The notes under the pieces: model-generated
The model's input: only the letters and a program-made list of their open reading frames with translations
Databases searched by the model: none
Told to the model about the DNA's origin: nothing
In this document: piece after piece, positions 23,545 to 37,008 of the stretch
Numbering within the stretch: the stretch's first letter is position 1
Layout of the letters: each line of letters opens with the position of its first letter
Assembly (NCBI GenBank): GCA_025093555.1
Contig: JAIWNF010000021.1
Coordinates: 728,320 to 792,319, forward strand
Direction: 5' to 3'
From: Circinella umbellata
Lineage: Eukaryota > Mucoromycota > Mucoromycetes > Mucorales > Lichtheimiaceae
DNA length: 64,000 nucleotides
Made by a program: the position numbers and the translations under genes

Positions 23545-26500
23545 ATGATCATCTCATTGGATGACACAACGGTAACATAAAAATAAAAAAATAAAAAAAA
23601 AAAATTATTCATTATTAATAAATTTTATAGTTTAATTGCTAATGAATAAAAAAAACTAAAAACTAAAAAAAAAAAACTGTTTCATAGAACGAAAACGACG
23701 ATCGACCTCGTATTACTCGTGAATTAGTTTTCCGTAATGGATATCAACAGGTGGATAAAGATATTGAATTATTCCTTGATGAAGGTAACTTTTATAAAAG
23801 AAAAAAGGGAATTTTTTTTTATATTTTGCATAACACCACATTAGGGAAAAGAAAACCTAATACATGTTTTTTAAAAAAAAATAAATAGCACGGATGAAAG
23901 CGGTTCAAGAACAAATTGACGATTTAAGACGCGATTTGCAAGCAACAAGTCTTGAACGGGATACATTAAAACAAACATTTATTATTGAACGAAAAGAACT
24001 GCAGCATGTACTTGATTCTACCATTGAAGATAAAATGGATGCACAAAAACGAGCAATGCACCATTTCAAAAATACAGAAGAGGCTGCAGAAACTTTAAAG
24101 TTAATCAAAACCGAACATGCAGCTATTGTGGAAAAATTAAGAAGTAATGTGGAACGATTGCAACAAGAAAACAATGATTCTTTTAAACGATCTGAAGAAA
24201 CACATTTAGAAAATTTGAATATACGAAGAATTAAAGAAGAAACAGAAGACCAATTGAAAAATCAAGTGACTCATTTGAAAAATGAAGTGGATATATTAAA
24301 ATCAATGGTAAAGTGGAGGGGGTGGATTCTATTATGAAAGATGGGAACAAAAAAAGATAAAATTATATTAATTAATAAATTCTTATGGTTTTTTTTAGCG
24401 AGAAGGTTATGAAGAACGATTAACTGAAGCACAACAAAAAGTATTAGAATTAACCAACGAGTTGAGTGAATATGAAATGAATAAAAATCAATCTTTGGAT
24501 GGTTCTGAATCTCGACTTCTTGCTGAACTTACAGAACAATATAAACGTAAATAGTTTTATTGCTTATTTCATTTATATGAAAACTTATTTATCAAAGGAG
24601 ACTCACCCTATTTTTATATTATTATTTAGGTCAATGCGAACTCACAAAGCAATGTGAGATAAGTAATCACATATTAAAAGAAGAGTTAATGTATTATAAA
24701 AATAACTATGCTGATTTTGAGCAAATCTTGGAAGAAAAGCTATCCTTGCAAAGAGAAAATGCTCAAGCAGAACACCTCAAGTTGGCTTATAGAAAATTAC
24801 AAGAGGAAAATGAACGATTACGAGATGAACAAAAAGAATGGTAATGGATATAACAAATGTATCATTGTCTTTATTATTATTATTAATTTATAATGAATAT
24901 ATATATATAGGTCGCAGTATATTGAATCGAATGGTGCAGAAGATCAATTACATACACCTCGTGATATCATTTATCGATTAGCACAAGAAAAACGAGCTAT
25001 TCAACAATCACAATTAGAAGTTAAAGAACTTAAAGAACATCTTGAACAAACTGAAGCAAAAGATATTCAATTAAATACCCAGGTAATATATATATATATA
25101 TATATATACTTTTTTTATATCTCACCTATATACATATATACATAGATTGTGGAAGCTACTACCAAAATAAATGAATTGGAAGCATTAGTGAAAAAACAAC
25201 AAATTGAAATTGAAACTGTAACACAAGAAAAACAAATTATTGAACTTCATCGTGATATGTTAGTTTCTCAAGTGAATGTAAGTTCTTCCATCCATTTCTC
25301 CCTCTCCATTACATTATCAAAAAAAAAATAATCATTTCATTTAATTCATTCATTTTCCAATATATTTAGAACATATCTAAATTTCAAGAAGCAGCTACAA
25401 CACATGAAGAGACTTTCCCACTTACCAATCGAATTGAAGAGTTAGAATCACTCTTAAAGAATTATCAGGATCAACTGGCACAAACGAAAAGTGCATTGAT
25501 TAGAGAACGAGCCGCATTCAAAGAGGATACGAGTCATGGTGAACGGATATTGGAACTCAAAAGGAGTCCAAGCAACGTGGAACAACAATGTCGATTGGAA
25601 GAATTGGAACGACTTCGAATTGAAAATAGAGACTTGTTAGATCAATTACAATCCTATCAATATGATGAACATGTTAACCTGGGTGAAAAGCGAAAACGAG
25701 AATTCCATGAAGAATCAGTATCAGAACCCGCTACTTCTTCGGTACACATGGTTAAAATACCTCAAAGCACATTGGGAAATTTACAGACACAAGTAGAATC
25801 ACTGAAAAATGAAGTTGCGTCAAGAGAAAAACGCATTATTCGTGTTGGTCAGGTAACCAAAAGAAAACAAAAAAAAAAAAAGAACAGAATATATTTTACT
25901 CATGGAATGATTCACATTTTATTTTTTTTAAAAAAAAAAGGTGGCAAAGAGAAAAATTGATGGTTTCGTAGAACAAATACGAAATTTAGTAGGATATACA
26001 TTTACTTTCCAACAAGATCAATCTGTTCGTATTACTCCAGCTTTTATTAATGCGGGTGAATTAACATTTATCTATTCATTGGATGATCACGATAAACCCA
26101 AATTAAGAGCGATTGGAAATGCGAAAAATAACTATATGCGTATATTACAAGGCACTTATGATACTTTTGTTAGTCAACAGAACAATATACCAGCTTTCTT
26201 AAGTTCTGTTACTTTGGAACTAATGAATACGTAAGTTAATCATTATTCATCTTATATATATATAAAAGTGAAAAGGGTTATTCATATAATGATTATTATT
26301 ATTATTAGAGAGGATATGACCGGTGAAACGGCAGTTTATTATGATGATGCATATGATGAAATTGAAGAGAATGAAGAAGGGGAATTGATCGAAGAAGATG
26401 ATTATGATGAGCAAGAAAAAAGAGGATATTATGATCAAGGCCAATATTCACATGAAGAAGAAGAAGGAGAATATTATGATGATGAAGAAGTGGATGACGA

Positions 26501-26594
26501 TGATGAAATGAATGGTTATGGGGTTAATCAACAACATTATGATGGATCTGGAGCTCATGATGAGCCCATCACAATCGATGATGATGATGACTAG
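23545..26594 (+). CDS. MAD1: Spindle assembly checkpoint protein Mad1
   Basis: Ten exons: 23545-23571, 23688-23784, 23889-24307, 24399-24546, 24630-24840, 24911-25082, 25146-25277, 25370-25852, 25941-26230 and 26309-26594, 2,265 nt, 754 residues. Residues about 30-560 are nearly continuous coiled coil. The Mad1 C-terminal domain (about 545-660) is recognised by REKRIIR, IRNLVGYTF and ALTFIYSLDD-like strands, ending LSSVTLELMNT. Mad1 holds Mad2 at unattached kinetochores. The stretch SVHMVKIPQS (about 515) resembles a Mad2-interaction motif, but this is tentative. At the usual Bub1-binding RLK triplet the sequence reads RVG. After the domain there is an extra acidic Asp/Glu/Tyr-rich tail of about 95 residues encoded by the last exon, which other Mad1 proteins usually lack. 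It is divergently placed from RPC82 with 231 bp between starts. Confidence 0.82.
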
Positions 26595-26802
26595 TTTTTT
26601 TTTTTAAGAAAAAAAAAGATATTATATAAAATAAAGAAGATTTTTTTTTTCAAATGGTTAAATAAGGAGAGAATAATCTTTCCAAGTTATATAACATAGT
26701 AAATGGAGGGCGGGGCGGGGGAGAGAGAAATTGAATTAGTCATGTTTTGATATCGCATGGATTATTTTTTCAAAGTGAATTTATCGAATGGTAAATCTAT
26801 TA

Positions 26803-29467
26803 TCAAGAACAAAAAAAAATGTTGTTAGTATTTTGATATACTAACGAGAATAATAATAATAATAAAAAAAAGAAGCCCTCATTACATTTCCATTGTTCAA
26901 TACAATAAAATAACCAATTTTCATTAACTACGACTTTATCAGTATCCAATGGGGTTTTGCTAATGACAATATCTGCTTCACGTAAAGAGTGAACTATTTT
27001 TCCATTCGCTCGAAGAACCAGTTGTTCCATGGATTCTTTGGTGAGTGCATGTACAGAATGTATACAAATATGAATATTGGATGGTAATAATTGTTTGTTA
27101 CTTGTTCTTGAAATAGTTACACGACTAAAGAATTTAGTGGCTTCATATTTTGTTTCTTCTAAATATTGTTCTGCTTCTCCACTTTTCAATAACCTAATAC
27201 ATAATAAAAATGAAATTAAATAATAATACTGTTGTGATTTATGTAAAGAAAGTTAAAAAATAAACTTACCAATCTGGTGTGACGAGCCATAATTTTAAAG
27301 CCATTCCAGATAAAACACTTTCTGTTCGACGTTTTGATCCCACTAATATATAATATAATACACAGATATATATCAATAACTATAAAAATATATACTTCTC
27401 TTGTCACCTATCCTTTTCTTTACCTATTACATGGGTTGTCCGACTATCCACACTATAATTCAAATAATTTTTTTTTTCTTTTTTTTTAGCTTCTTGATCA
27501 TTAAAATTCTTATTTCATTTCATAACTTACAATGTTCCAATTTCGTAAATACCAAGTTTTCGAATAATCTTGGTACAAGTATCTCGTAATTGTTGAGTCA
27601 TACCCGTCATGACAATCATTTTTTTTGTTTTTGTTATTGGTTTTTGTCTTAATGATACAGATTTCATAGGTGTTGGCGTGGATGCTGATGGTGAGGATGA
27701 GGAGGATGCAATAGTAGAAATGACATTAGAATTATTGTTAAAAGTAATCGTTGGCGTTGGTGTTGTTGAAATAGATGAAGTAATAGGAGCTTTATGGATA
27801 TTATTAGGACCCATGGAACGACGTTTCCTCTTTAAAGGGGGTGTATTGGATGAAGATCCAAGAGATAAACGTGATGATGAAGGTTTAGGTGAAGAAGAAG
27901 CAGATGAAGATGAATCTGCATCTTGTATAAAAAAATCTGCTTTAATTTGTGCCTTGATTTGATTACTCCGCTCACGCATTTCAGGCGTAAATAAGGCTGA
28001 TTCACGTCTTTTATTGTTCGCTATTGTTGCTGTTGTTGTTGTTGTTGATGTCGAAGGTATTAATGAAAGTCGTCGTCGAATAGGTTGTTGTTTATCATTA
28101 CTTTTATTATTATCATCATCATCTCCATTCGTTGTCATACTCATATGATCATCTACATCATGAAGTAAGGATGATTTTTTATCTCCTAATATCTCATCCT
28201 CTTCATCCGTGTGACTATTACGACTACTGCTACTACTACTCGTACTTGGAATATCTTCTGCTTTCCATGTTGAACTATCCATTAAGGCACTGTGATGCAT
28301 ATGATTTCGTTTTTCTGATAATCGTCGAGTTCTTGGTTCGCTTACATTATCGGATCGTTGTCGTTTCCGTTTTGATTCATTATCTAATAATAATTCTCGT
28401 TTTTCTGATGCATCCATTTCTAAAGCTTTTACTTTTCCTGGTTCCATTGATTTACGTCGTTTTTTCGCTGACATGATAATTCCTTGAGGTCGATCAATTA
28501 GAAATTCTTTTTCATTTAATCGTTTGCCTTCTGTTTTACAACTATAGGAGACAAAAAAAAAATAATGAATCCATTAATAAATATTCATATTGGAATAGAT
28601 AAATAAAGAGTCGTCTATTTTACCGAGTAATCCATAAAAGATTTACAATCACGACTTTTTTTCCAAGTGCTTTTCGTAATGTTGCAGTAGAACCATTTTT
28701 GTATATAAGATGTGTAATAGAATCTAAAAAGAAAAATAGATTGAATCATTCATTTCTATTCTTTTGCCCTTTGTTTTTTTTTTTTTTGTGATTCTAATTA
28801 TATTATAACAATAACAAGAAGAAAAAAAGACAAGAAGCTTACCTGAAAATGTCCTTCGGGTCTAAATAAATAGATACATATTTTAAATAATTAGCTATTT
28901 TTTTTTTTGTGTATTCTAATATATGTGACACTCTAATCCAAACTTACTTTAGCACCCATGGATTGAAGGGATCTTTCAAAGCTTTGAGATACATCATCTC
29001 CATCTTCGGTTCTAGTAATAATAATCATATGAGATATGAATATAATGAATGGATATATATATCAAATACTAGGACACTAAGTAATTTTAAAAAAAAGAAT
29101 AATCTATTTACCTGATATCCAAACATGCAATAACCCCTTTAAGAATTTGACTCGGGTCTACTTTTTCAGAAGGTATTATGGAAGGTGTTGTATTTGTAGA
29201 AGAAGTAGTGAGATCATGATTATTGTCATTAACGCGTTGTGAATCCTTCATTGTTTCATTATTATTATTATTATTATTGTTGTTCTTATTAGTCTCGTTA
29301 TTGTTATTATTGTTATGCGATGAAGAACCAGAATGACGTTTCTTGAAAAAAGAATGTAAAGATAAATGTTGTAGATCGGGAACGGATCCAGTAGGTTTAA
29401 TACTCGTGCGAGGTGTAGAATCTTTTCCGAAACGAAGACTTCGTCGTTTACTCGGTAGTGTGGGCAT
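26803..29467 (-). CDS. Microcephalin-like triple-BRCT protein
   Basis: Eight exons, minus strand: 29467-29112, 29011-28948, 28861-28843, 28723-28624, 28541-27531, 27452-27424, 27342-27270 and 27193-26803, 2,043 nt, about 680 residues. The N-terminus is Ser/Asn-rich. A first BRCT domain (about 105-190) reads ILKGVIACLDIRTEDG, FERSLQSMGAKTRRTFSD, ITHLIYKNGS and VVIVNLLWITRCKTEG, very like the microcephalin N-terminal BRCT. After a long basic Ser/Thr-rich linker come two C-terminal BRCT repeats (VMTGMTQQL, THVIVGSKRRTESVLSGMALKLWLVTPDWLLKSG, then a second with VVNENWLFYCIEQW). Such proteins act in DNA-damage signalling and mitotic entry. Exon 3 is only 19 nt. The last residues after KCNEG are low complexity, so the true stop may lie elsewhere. 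Confidence 0.8.
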
Positions 29468-30455
29468 TATATTATTATTTTCAAAGATAAAAAAAAAAGA
29501 GGAGAGTCAAATATAGAGTGTGTGGGTATTCAGATGAGCTTTTTTTTTTTTTGTTTTTATTTTTGAGTAAATAACCTCAAATTAACAAAAAAAACAAATG
29601 AGACTTGTATTAATTAAATGATTGAAAAAAGATGCTTTCTTTTTTATTTTTTGGTGATAAAAAAAGAAAAGACGAGTTTTTAAGGGAAACAATAATGTGG
29701 GTTTTTGGGAGTTACTCGTTCTTTTGTGCTGGGAATTAAACATGCGACAAAATAATAAAAAAAAAAAAGACGCGCTAACATTCAAGCGAGACTACGACGT
29801 GTTTTTTTTATTTTTACTTACTTGGTTTTGTTCTACTATTGATTACATAAACTTCTTATTATGTCATTGTATATTGATTTCATTCAATTTTAAACTATCA
29901 AAGCTCATTTATAAGTCATTTTTGTTACTACTGTACTTAACGAAGTATAAAAAAAGGGGCGGGTGGTTCAAGGGGTCGAACAGAAATGTGTTCACCGGAG
30001 ACTAAAGTATAATCTTTATCAAACTGAATTAGATAAAATGATAGACATCCTTTCTTTTTTTTTGATATATAAGAATTTTTAATTTTAAATTGGTGTTATT
30101 GTACTTTATTAAATTTTGGTACGTACACCAACAAGTAATATTTTATTATTACACAAGGATTGACTTCTCTTTTCTCTATTATAATCATGTGAGCATTACT
30201 TTTTGTTCAAACTGTGTGTTACTTTACAACTAAGGTGATACAGAAAAATTAAACTAAAAACGGAAATTGAAGAAAGTTTTTTAATGCAAAAAGTATATAT
30301 ATAACTTATATATATATATATATATATATTTATTTTTTTATTTGATATATATATATAAAAAATATAGAATACTACTAAATACTACTAAATACTACTACTA
30401 CTAAACACACAAAAAAAAGAGAGAGAGAGAGAAAAAAAAAAGAAAGAAAGAAGAT
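29468..30455. other. Intergenic, 1 kb
   Basis: AT-rich spacer. It contains poly(T)/poly(A) runs, a TA-dinucleotide run (about 30296-30330), an ACTACTAAAT repeat (about 30370-30400) and an (AG)n run (about 30418-30432) next to the peptidase stop codon. Open frames at 29582-30005 lack coding character. Confidence 0.5.
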
Positions 30456-33349
30456 TTAATCAAGATCAAAATCATCTTCTTCTTCTACAAAATCGTCATA
30501 TTGACCATTTAAAACATTTAATGCCTTATTCACAACAACAGCTGCACGTTCTTCCATTTCACGAATCTTGGCAGGATTCTTGGATTCCATTGCTTCATGA
30601 ATAGCAGGGAATACTTGAGCTTGATAACCATTCCACATGGCAGGTGCATATACCAAATGTTTATACCATGGACGATTAGGTAATCCTTGTGGATCAATAA
30701 AAGCCCGTTCCATTTGTGCCAAATGTTCATTGGATTGACTAACATGTTTACGAAGCTTCTTGTTATGTTTACCCTTATTAATTTTAGATTGATACTTGCG
30801 TAACTTCTTTTCTAATCGGATCGAACGATCTTGAAATGCGGAAACAGCAGAAGACAAATCAGGTAAGGCAAGACATCCTTGTAAATTACTAATGTGGGAT
30901 GCATAACGCGTAATTTCATTGGCATAGTCCAATGGATGCATAGGTAAAAGCCAATCCGTTGATAAACGCATAACCATTAATCCCCAAATACGGACCATCG
31001 TACGATGATATTCAAATGTAGGGTCACCGAAATGTTCCATCCAGTAAATACTATCATAGTTACTGTGAGAAACACCATAATCACCTTGGAATCGCATGTT
31101 GAGACTACTAATACCCACATGGTTTTGGAATGCAACATAATCAGATCCAGCACCTAAAGGTCGAGCCATAGGGTAAGCCAAGTCATCAGGGCCAAGTGAA
31201 TTGGCAGTTTCTTTTTCATGACGCGCTTTCCATGCTTCATACACAGTCTTGCTTGTACGTGGATCAATGACATCCTGCGTCACCTCATATAAAAGTTGAC
31301 TTAATAAAGGAGAGGCTTGAGCATCAAAATTGGGACCCGTGACAGCTGTATCAACATTAATATAGGCTACAGCTTCTTCAGATAACCAATCTTTATGGTC
31401 TTCAACCCATTCAGTACTACCCACTGTACCAAATTCTTCGGCATCGAAGGATGCAACGATAATAGTACGACGTGGACGCCAACCTTGTTCACGCATGATA
31501 CCAAAGACACGGACTAATTCAAGCTATTGTATTAAAAAAAAAAACAAAGTCATTAATATATACATTCATACCAAAACGAAAAACATCAAGATTAAGAATA
31601 TCGAGTGAGAGTGGGAGGGGTTTTTTTTTTACCATAACAGCAGAACCAGAAGAAGGATCAGCGGCACCATAACCCCAGGCATCACGATGATTACCAATAA
31701 TAATGGCACGATTAGGTTCGTCACTACCTTGGATACGACCAATCACATTCCAAATGGGAGACACTTTATATTCATTCATATTGACCAAATTGACTTGCGC
31801 TTGGCTCGGACCACTAAAATAGTTAATTCCTACGAGTCCACCTTGAGCTCCTTGTTCAGAACGTAAACCAAAGTTTTCAGTGGCTTTCAAAAGGGGTTTA
31901 GCATCAGACCAAGAAATAGGTAAAGAGGGAATATGGGGAACAGCATCGGAATCTTCAAGTTCTAAACGAGTAGCATTTTCAGTTGCAGCATAGCCAGGTG
32001 TTAAAGGATCACCAGGATGAATGGAAAGATAATGGACTGTGCCTCGTTCCACAGAAGAAGCAGAACGCCTAATATGTAAACAAAAATAAATAAATAATGC
32101 CAAAAAAAAAAAAAGAAAAGGTAAATTTTTTTTTTGTTATTGTTGTTGATTAATTTACCATGGACCACTGGGATAAGCTTGACCAGGAATACCACCTTCA
32201 GTTTCCTTGTCAATTGGACCATCATCAAAAGGATCAGAATAAAGAAGTGCACCAATACAACCAAACATTTCAGCTGCTCTGATTTTGAGACCACGAGAGA
32301 CATGACCATTACGAATCAAAGCAATGGTATGAGTAAAGTTTAAACCTTGATTAGATAATGTTTGGAAATCTTCCAAACGACCATAATTAACATATACAAC
32401 AGGACCAGTCACATTGCCATCAGCAGAATAAGCTAAAAGAAAAAAAAGTGTGAAATAAACAGATCAATAAAAATATATACGTCGTTTATATTACACCAGC
32501 TCATTATTCTGGAATTCTTTTTTTTTTTTACAAACAGGTCAATCAAAAGATGAAAGAAGGAGGAGATCCATTACCATGAAAAGTAGGAACATGATTTTCA
32601 TCAGTAATATCTTCAGCCGTGCCTGAGGTTTCTTGAAGTTTAGCTTCATACAATAGTTCTTGAGGACCTTCAACGATCGCCAATCGGCGTTTGACAGGAT
32701 GATTCAAAAGAGGATAATAAGTTTCAATTTGAGTATCTTCAATACCAAATTCAATAAATTTGTCACGGGTCCATTCCGCTTGGTCTTTATCATTGGGCGA
32801 TCCTGCCAAATGGGTGACTGAAGCATAATGATGGAAATATTCACGAATATATTCACTTGAGGGAAGTCCTTTTAATAATAACTTGATATCATTCATGGGT
32901 AGCTCTAATTGATGATAAGAAAACAAAAGATGGAGGGGAGGGGGGTGACAGCAAAGTAATTAGTAAAAATCATAATTCATCTAAAGTAAAAAATAAGAAA
33001 AACACGATTATAACTTACTGTTGCTTGATAGGTTATATGTCATAAAAAAACGACTAAAATATAAGCCAGTAGATACAAGACATGCCAAAAGCACACCAAT
33101 TTTGAATATCTTAAAAATACCAGAAGAAGAAGAACGACGTATAGGTTGAGGATAATAACTTTTTTCTTGTAATAATGAATCCTCATGATTATTGGAACGC
33201 ACCCATTGAGTGAACCAATGTTTAAATCGTTCTATCATGACGGCATTTTCTTGATCATGTTCTGCTAGATGACTTGTTTTATCAGAAGAGAAATTACTTG
33301 AATTATCAATACCATCATATTGAGGTATAGATGAATACCCTTTACGCAT
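30456..33349 (-). CDS. M28 membrane peptidase, glutamate carboxypeptidase II / Vps70 family
   Basis: Five exons, minus strand: 33349-33019, 32904-32575, 32432-32159, 32068-31633 and 31523-30456, 2,439 nt, 812 residues. It has a type II membrane topology: cytosolic tail, one membrane segment (about 83-102), then a lumenal or external part. The domain order is protease-associated (PA) domain, M28 metallopeptidase, transferrin-receptor-like dimerisation domain. The two-zinc site is complete: His and Asp in IIIGNHRDAWGYGAADP, Glu-Glu in SFDAEEFGTVGSTEW, Asp in VAYINVDTA and His in GVSHSNYDS. It is therefore expected to be an active carboxypeptidase or aminopeptidase, unlike transferrin receptor. 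Yeast relatives (Vps70, Tre1/2) act in vacuolar sorting. The start is the ATG at 33349; the upstream in-frame stretch has no ATG. Confidence 0.92.
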
Positions 33350-35447
33350 GATTCTTTTTTCTTTTTCTTGGTGTTCTTTTGTTTCTTTCAAGGGGATATT
33401 ATTATTTTTTTAGAAAAAAAAAGAAAAAAAAAGCAATTGGATTGAAAAAAAAAATTCAGAATACGTTACTTTTTATTTTTATAAGCTTCAATGTGTATGA
33501 ATGAATTCTTTTTATCTTTCATACGTAAAACAGATAATTTTTATTTATCAGATGACTTAAAAGTGTTTGACAATTCCGTCTCTCTCTCTTTCTTGTTTGT
33601 TGCCATAACTTTTTGTTTTCTTTTTTTTTTTTTTTTACTCCGGTTTGCAACAAGAAAAAAAAGAAAAAGTAAATAAGTCTAAAAATCATAGGACTCTTTA
33701 TTTTGTCGGGAACTTGCATATACAAAAAGGGAACACATGAATCCAACGATACATGCCAGATAAAAGATAAAAAGATGATGGGATGTTCATTATTATCTAA
33801 TCATCAAACTAACTTGTTTAGTCTCGCTATTTGTTACCATGGTTTACTAATTTATAATTGTCTCTCACTACATGGTAACGGTTTTACGTATTCATCTATA
33901 GTTGTATTTATCACTAGGATAACAATCCTAATTATTATTATTATTATTATTTTGGCATTTATAAGTAGGTTCTCACTAGGTAGGTTTATATACAATCAGG
34001 AAATGTCTGTCATTTAAAAAGACAAACGAATCTCTGTTGTCTGTGTTTCTTTTTTATCTTCATCATGTTACGCGTTTTGCATAAATATTTATTTATTTTT
34101 TCTTAGCTTGAACAGGGTAACTCATACTACTGTTTCAAAAACGGTATAACGTTTAAATAGGAGTGGAGGATATCGATATAAACAACGAAATTATTAGGAA
34201 TATGCGTAGTAATGTTGTGAGTTAAAAACTTCTAAATCAACAAAACAAAACAACACTATTAAAACCATGTGAGTTTCGAAATATCAAAACAATTTCATAG
34301 CACAAGACACCATGTGAGCTGCAGAAAAAAAAAAGAATTAAAAGTTTTCATTAAAACACCTTATACATTTGTTTATTGAATGACGAAAAAAAAAAAAAAA
34401 AGTCGATCGGTTCTTGCTTTTCCTCTTTGATTTAATAAAATAGCTAAACTTAATATGTAAATGAAGTGAATTATTTTAATTAATCCAGTCTCTCGGTTTA
34501 TATATCCACATTTATATAATCCAAACATTCTTTTTGGTCTTTTCTTCTTGTTACAGAAAAATATATATATTTTGATTTTTATTTAGACAGGAGACTTTTT
34601 TTTTTTATTTATTGTTTCACTGCAGCAGTAGTAAATGAAAACCCATTTCTACTATAATAAGCCATAAGTTATGGTTATTAGTAGCCGGTTCGCTTAAAAA
34701 GTACCCTATTAATTTAGAGTAGCACTTATCTATTATTATGCAGATGCTTTTCACCACGCCCCCACTATAATCAATTTTTCTATTGTATTGATTACAAATT
34801 GTGCAGGGACTTTACAATCGATAACGCATTATTTGTTTTTTTTTCTTATTCTTCCTTCTCTCATTTGCTCTGGTTCATCATCATCATCTCTCTTGTGGAT
34901 ATAATCGATATCTCTTTTTAAATAGGCAGCTCTATTAAAAAAGAAGGTCAACATGATAATCAAAATTAATTGTTTTAGAATCTTTTATTCTTTATTCCCT
35001 TAAACATGGTTCCTGAATTATTTTTTGCTCTAGTTCAACAATTTCCCATAGCCGATTCAACTCAAACACATATCCAATTACATTGCATCTTGATAGTGTG
35101 CACATTATTCTTATCAGTGCATAGTACATAGAATAATATGGCCTGAAGTTTATTACGAAAAACAGAGAAAGAAAAAAAACTGTGGATCCTTGATACTCAA
35201 TATTCAAACGATGTATTTAATCGGATCTATTTGCATTTCTGCTAATGTTCATTCTATTTTTTCATCTGATTTTGAAGGAAATAACTGAATAGTAATTTTT
35301 CTATTTTAGGTAGAGAGAGGGGGGATAAAATTCCCAACGTCGGAGATGTGACCCACTTGAAAAATAGACGAAGCCTAATTTTTTTTTACCCTAAAGCACT
35401 TGCACCTCTTGTTTTCCCTCTCAATTTATCATTATTTATAAAAGACA
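33350..35447. other. Intergenic, 2.1 kb
   Basis: Long AT-rich divergent spacer between the peptidase and UBX genes. It carries homopolymer runs and an (ATT)n tract near 33932-33952. Short open frames (33491-33676, 33703-34017, 34992-35207) have no recognisable similarity. No RNA gene or transposon end recognised. Confidence 0.5.
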
Positions 35448-36564
35448 ATGTCGACTACTACTCCACCACCACCACCATTACCAGCAAAAGAAACTCCATC
35501 TGAATCTATACCTGAAGCTACTCATGAATCTACACCTGAATCTACATTGACGACTCAATCAGCTCCTGAACCTGAACCTACTTTTGATCGTCAAATTCAA
35601 ATGTTTCAACCTCCATCGAACGCACCTGCCAAAGGTAAATAAATACAAAGTGGTGAGGAAAAAAAAAAGAGAAAGAAAGAAAGAATTACTAATTAATGTT
35701 ATAATATTTTGTAACTTTAGTGGAATTACCAGAGTCCTTTTTTAAATTAACAGCAAATGAAATAAAAAGTCTTTACAAGTCTCATGTTGATAGTCGTGAA
35801 AAGTTGGAAAATAGGTACTATAACAAAGAATTTATAATGATTTCACAATGAAAGGAAAGTAAAAACTTAAAAAAAAATATATAATAGACCATTAAAAACG
35901 CAAAAGATTCGTCAAGCTGAAGAATTGGATCGTATGAAGAAATATCCAAGAACAAAGATTCGTATTCGATTTCCAGATAGTACTATATTACAAGCAGTTT
36001 TTAAATCACAAGAAAAAGGTACACTTCTTTAATTGATTTAATTAGTCTTATTCCATGGGATATATTATTAAACAAATGATTTTTATTTATTCTTTTTAGT
36101 GGGTGATGTTTATGATTTTGTAAAATCTACATTAAAAACACCTGAAAGAAAGTTTTTACTTTGTCTTCCTCCTAGATCCAAATTAGTGGAACCATTGCAA
36201 ACTTTATATAAAGCTGGCCTTGCTCCTGCTTCTAATTTAACATTTGTATGGATTGATAAGGCTTTATCTGGACAACAAGGTATATATATAAAAGAATATA
36301 CGTAATGTGGGGGGATGATTATAGATATTAATTTCTTTGCTGCGGGTTTTATTTTTAGATGTACCTGTTGTTACACAAGAATATCTTAGCATGATGGAGG
36401 CTATGCCAACACCTAATCTTCCATCTCCACCAAGTACAAGTAGTAGTCCTGGACCTAATAATTATACCCTTGGTGGTGGAGCATCATCACAACAATCATC
36501 GACAACAACAAAGAAAACAGGATCTATGCCAAAATGGTTACAAAAAGGAATATTTAAGAAATAA
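35448..36564 (+). CDS. UBX-domain protein of the ASPSCR1/TUG/Ubx4 type, short form
   Basis: Five exons: 35448-35634, 35721-35814, 35888-36018, 36100-36279 and 36359-36564, 798 nt, 265 residues. After a Pro/Thr/Glu-rich leader comes DRQIQMFQPP, then ELPESFFKLTANEIKSLY and EKLENRPLKTQKIRQAEEL, which is the conserved block before the UBX fold in ASPSCR1/TUG. The UBX domain itself follows (IRIRFPDSTILQAVFKSQEKVGDVYDFV to LTFVWIDK). UBX domains bind Cdc48/p97; TUG-type members disassemble p97 hexamers and retain cargo vesicles. The ubiquitin-like domain that begins longer homologues is absent and I see none upstream, so this is a naturally short form. The C-terminus ends in a Ser/Gly-rich region and KWLQKGIFKK. 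Confidence 0.85.
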
Positions 36565-37008
36565 TAGGATAAATTTAATTAATATCATTTATAATAATAA
36601 AAAAAAACAGTGTTATTATATGTCTGGCTATGGGAGTAGTTGTGTGGATGCTTTATATGTAATGGTTGTGGCACTCAATATCACGAGTGATTGTGAGGGA
36701 TAGGAGTTCATATTATCCAAGCAAATTTAACTTTTTTTTTTTTCAATTATGCCTCGTTCAACAAAGGGATGATATAAGAATTAAAGAATAAAGTATATGT
36801 TTCTCTTTTTTGATTACCCGAATAACTTTTTCTTTCCTTTTCTTCCCTTTTACACTTATATATTCATTATTACTACGTACTAATTATTTATTTATCTATT
36901 ACTACCAAGTTATCCTTCTCCCCCGTCCCTCACTTTTTTTTTTTTGTCTTTTCGTTCTTTTTTTTTATATATATTCATATTTATACTTCTTTTTTTTTAA
37001 TAATAATA
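36565..37008. other. Spacer between UBX and INO80B genes
   Basis: AT-rich with many T/C tracts, most likely the UBX 3' UTR and the INO80B promoter. Frames here are Phe/Leu/Tyr-rich readings of poly(T). Confidence 0.5.

Noticed and set aside
27609..27962. 117-codon plus-strand frame
   Set aside because: Antisense shadow of the Ser/Thr/Pro-rich linker of the microcephalin-like gene.
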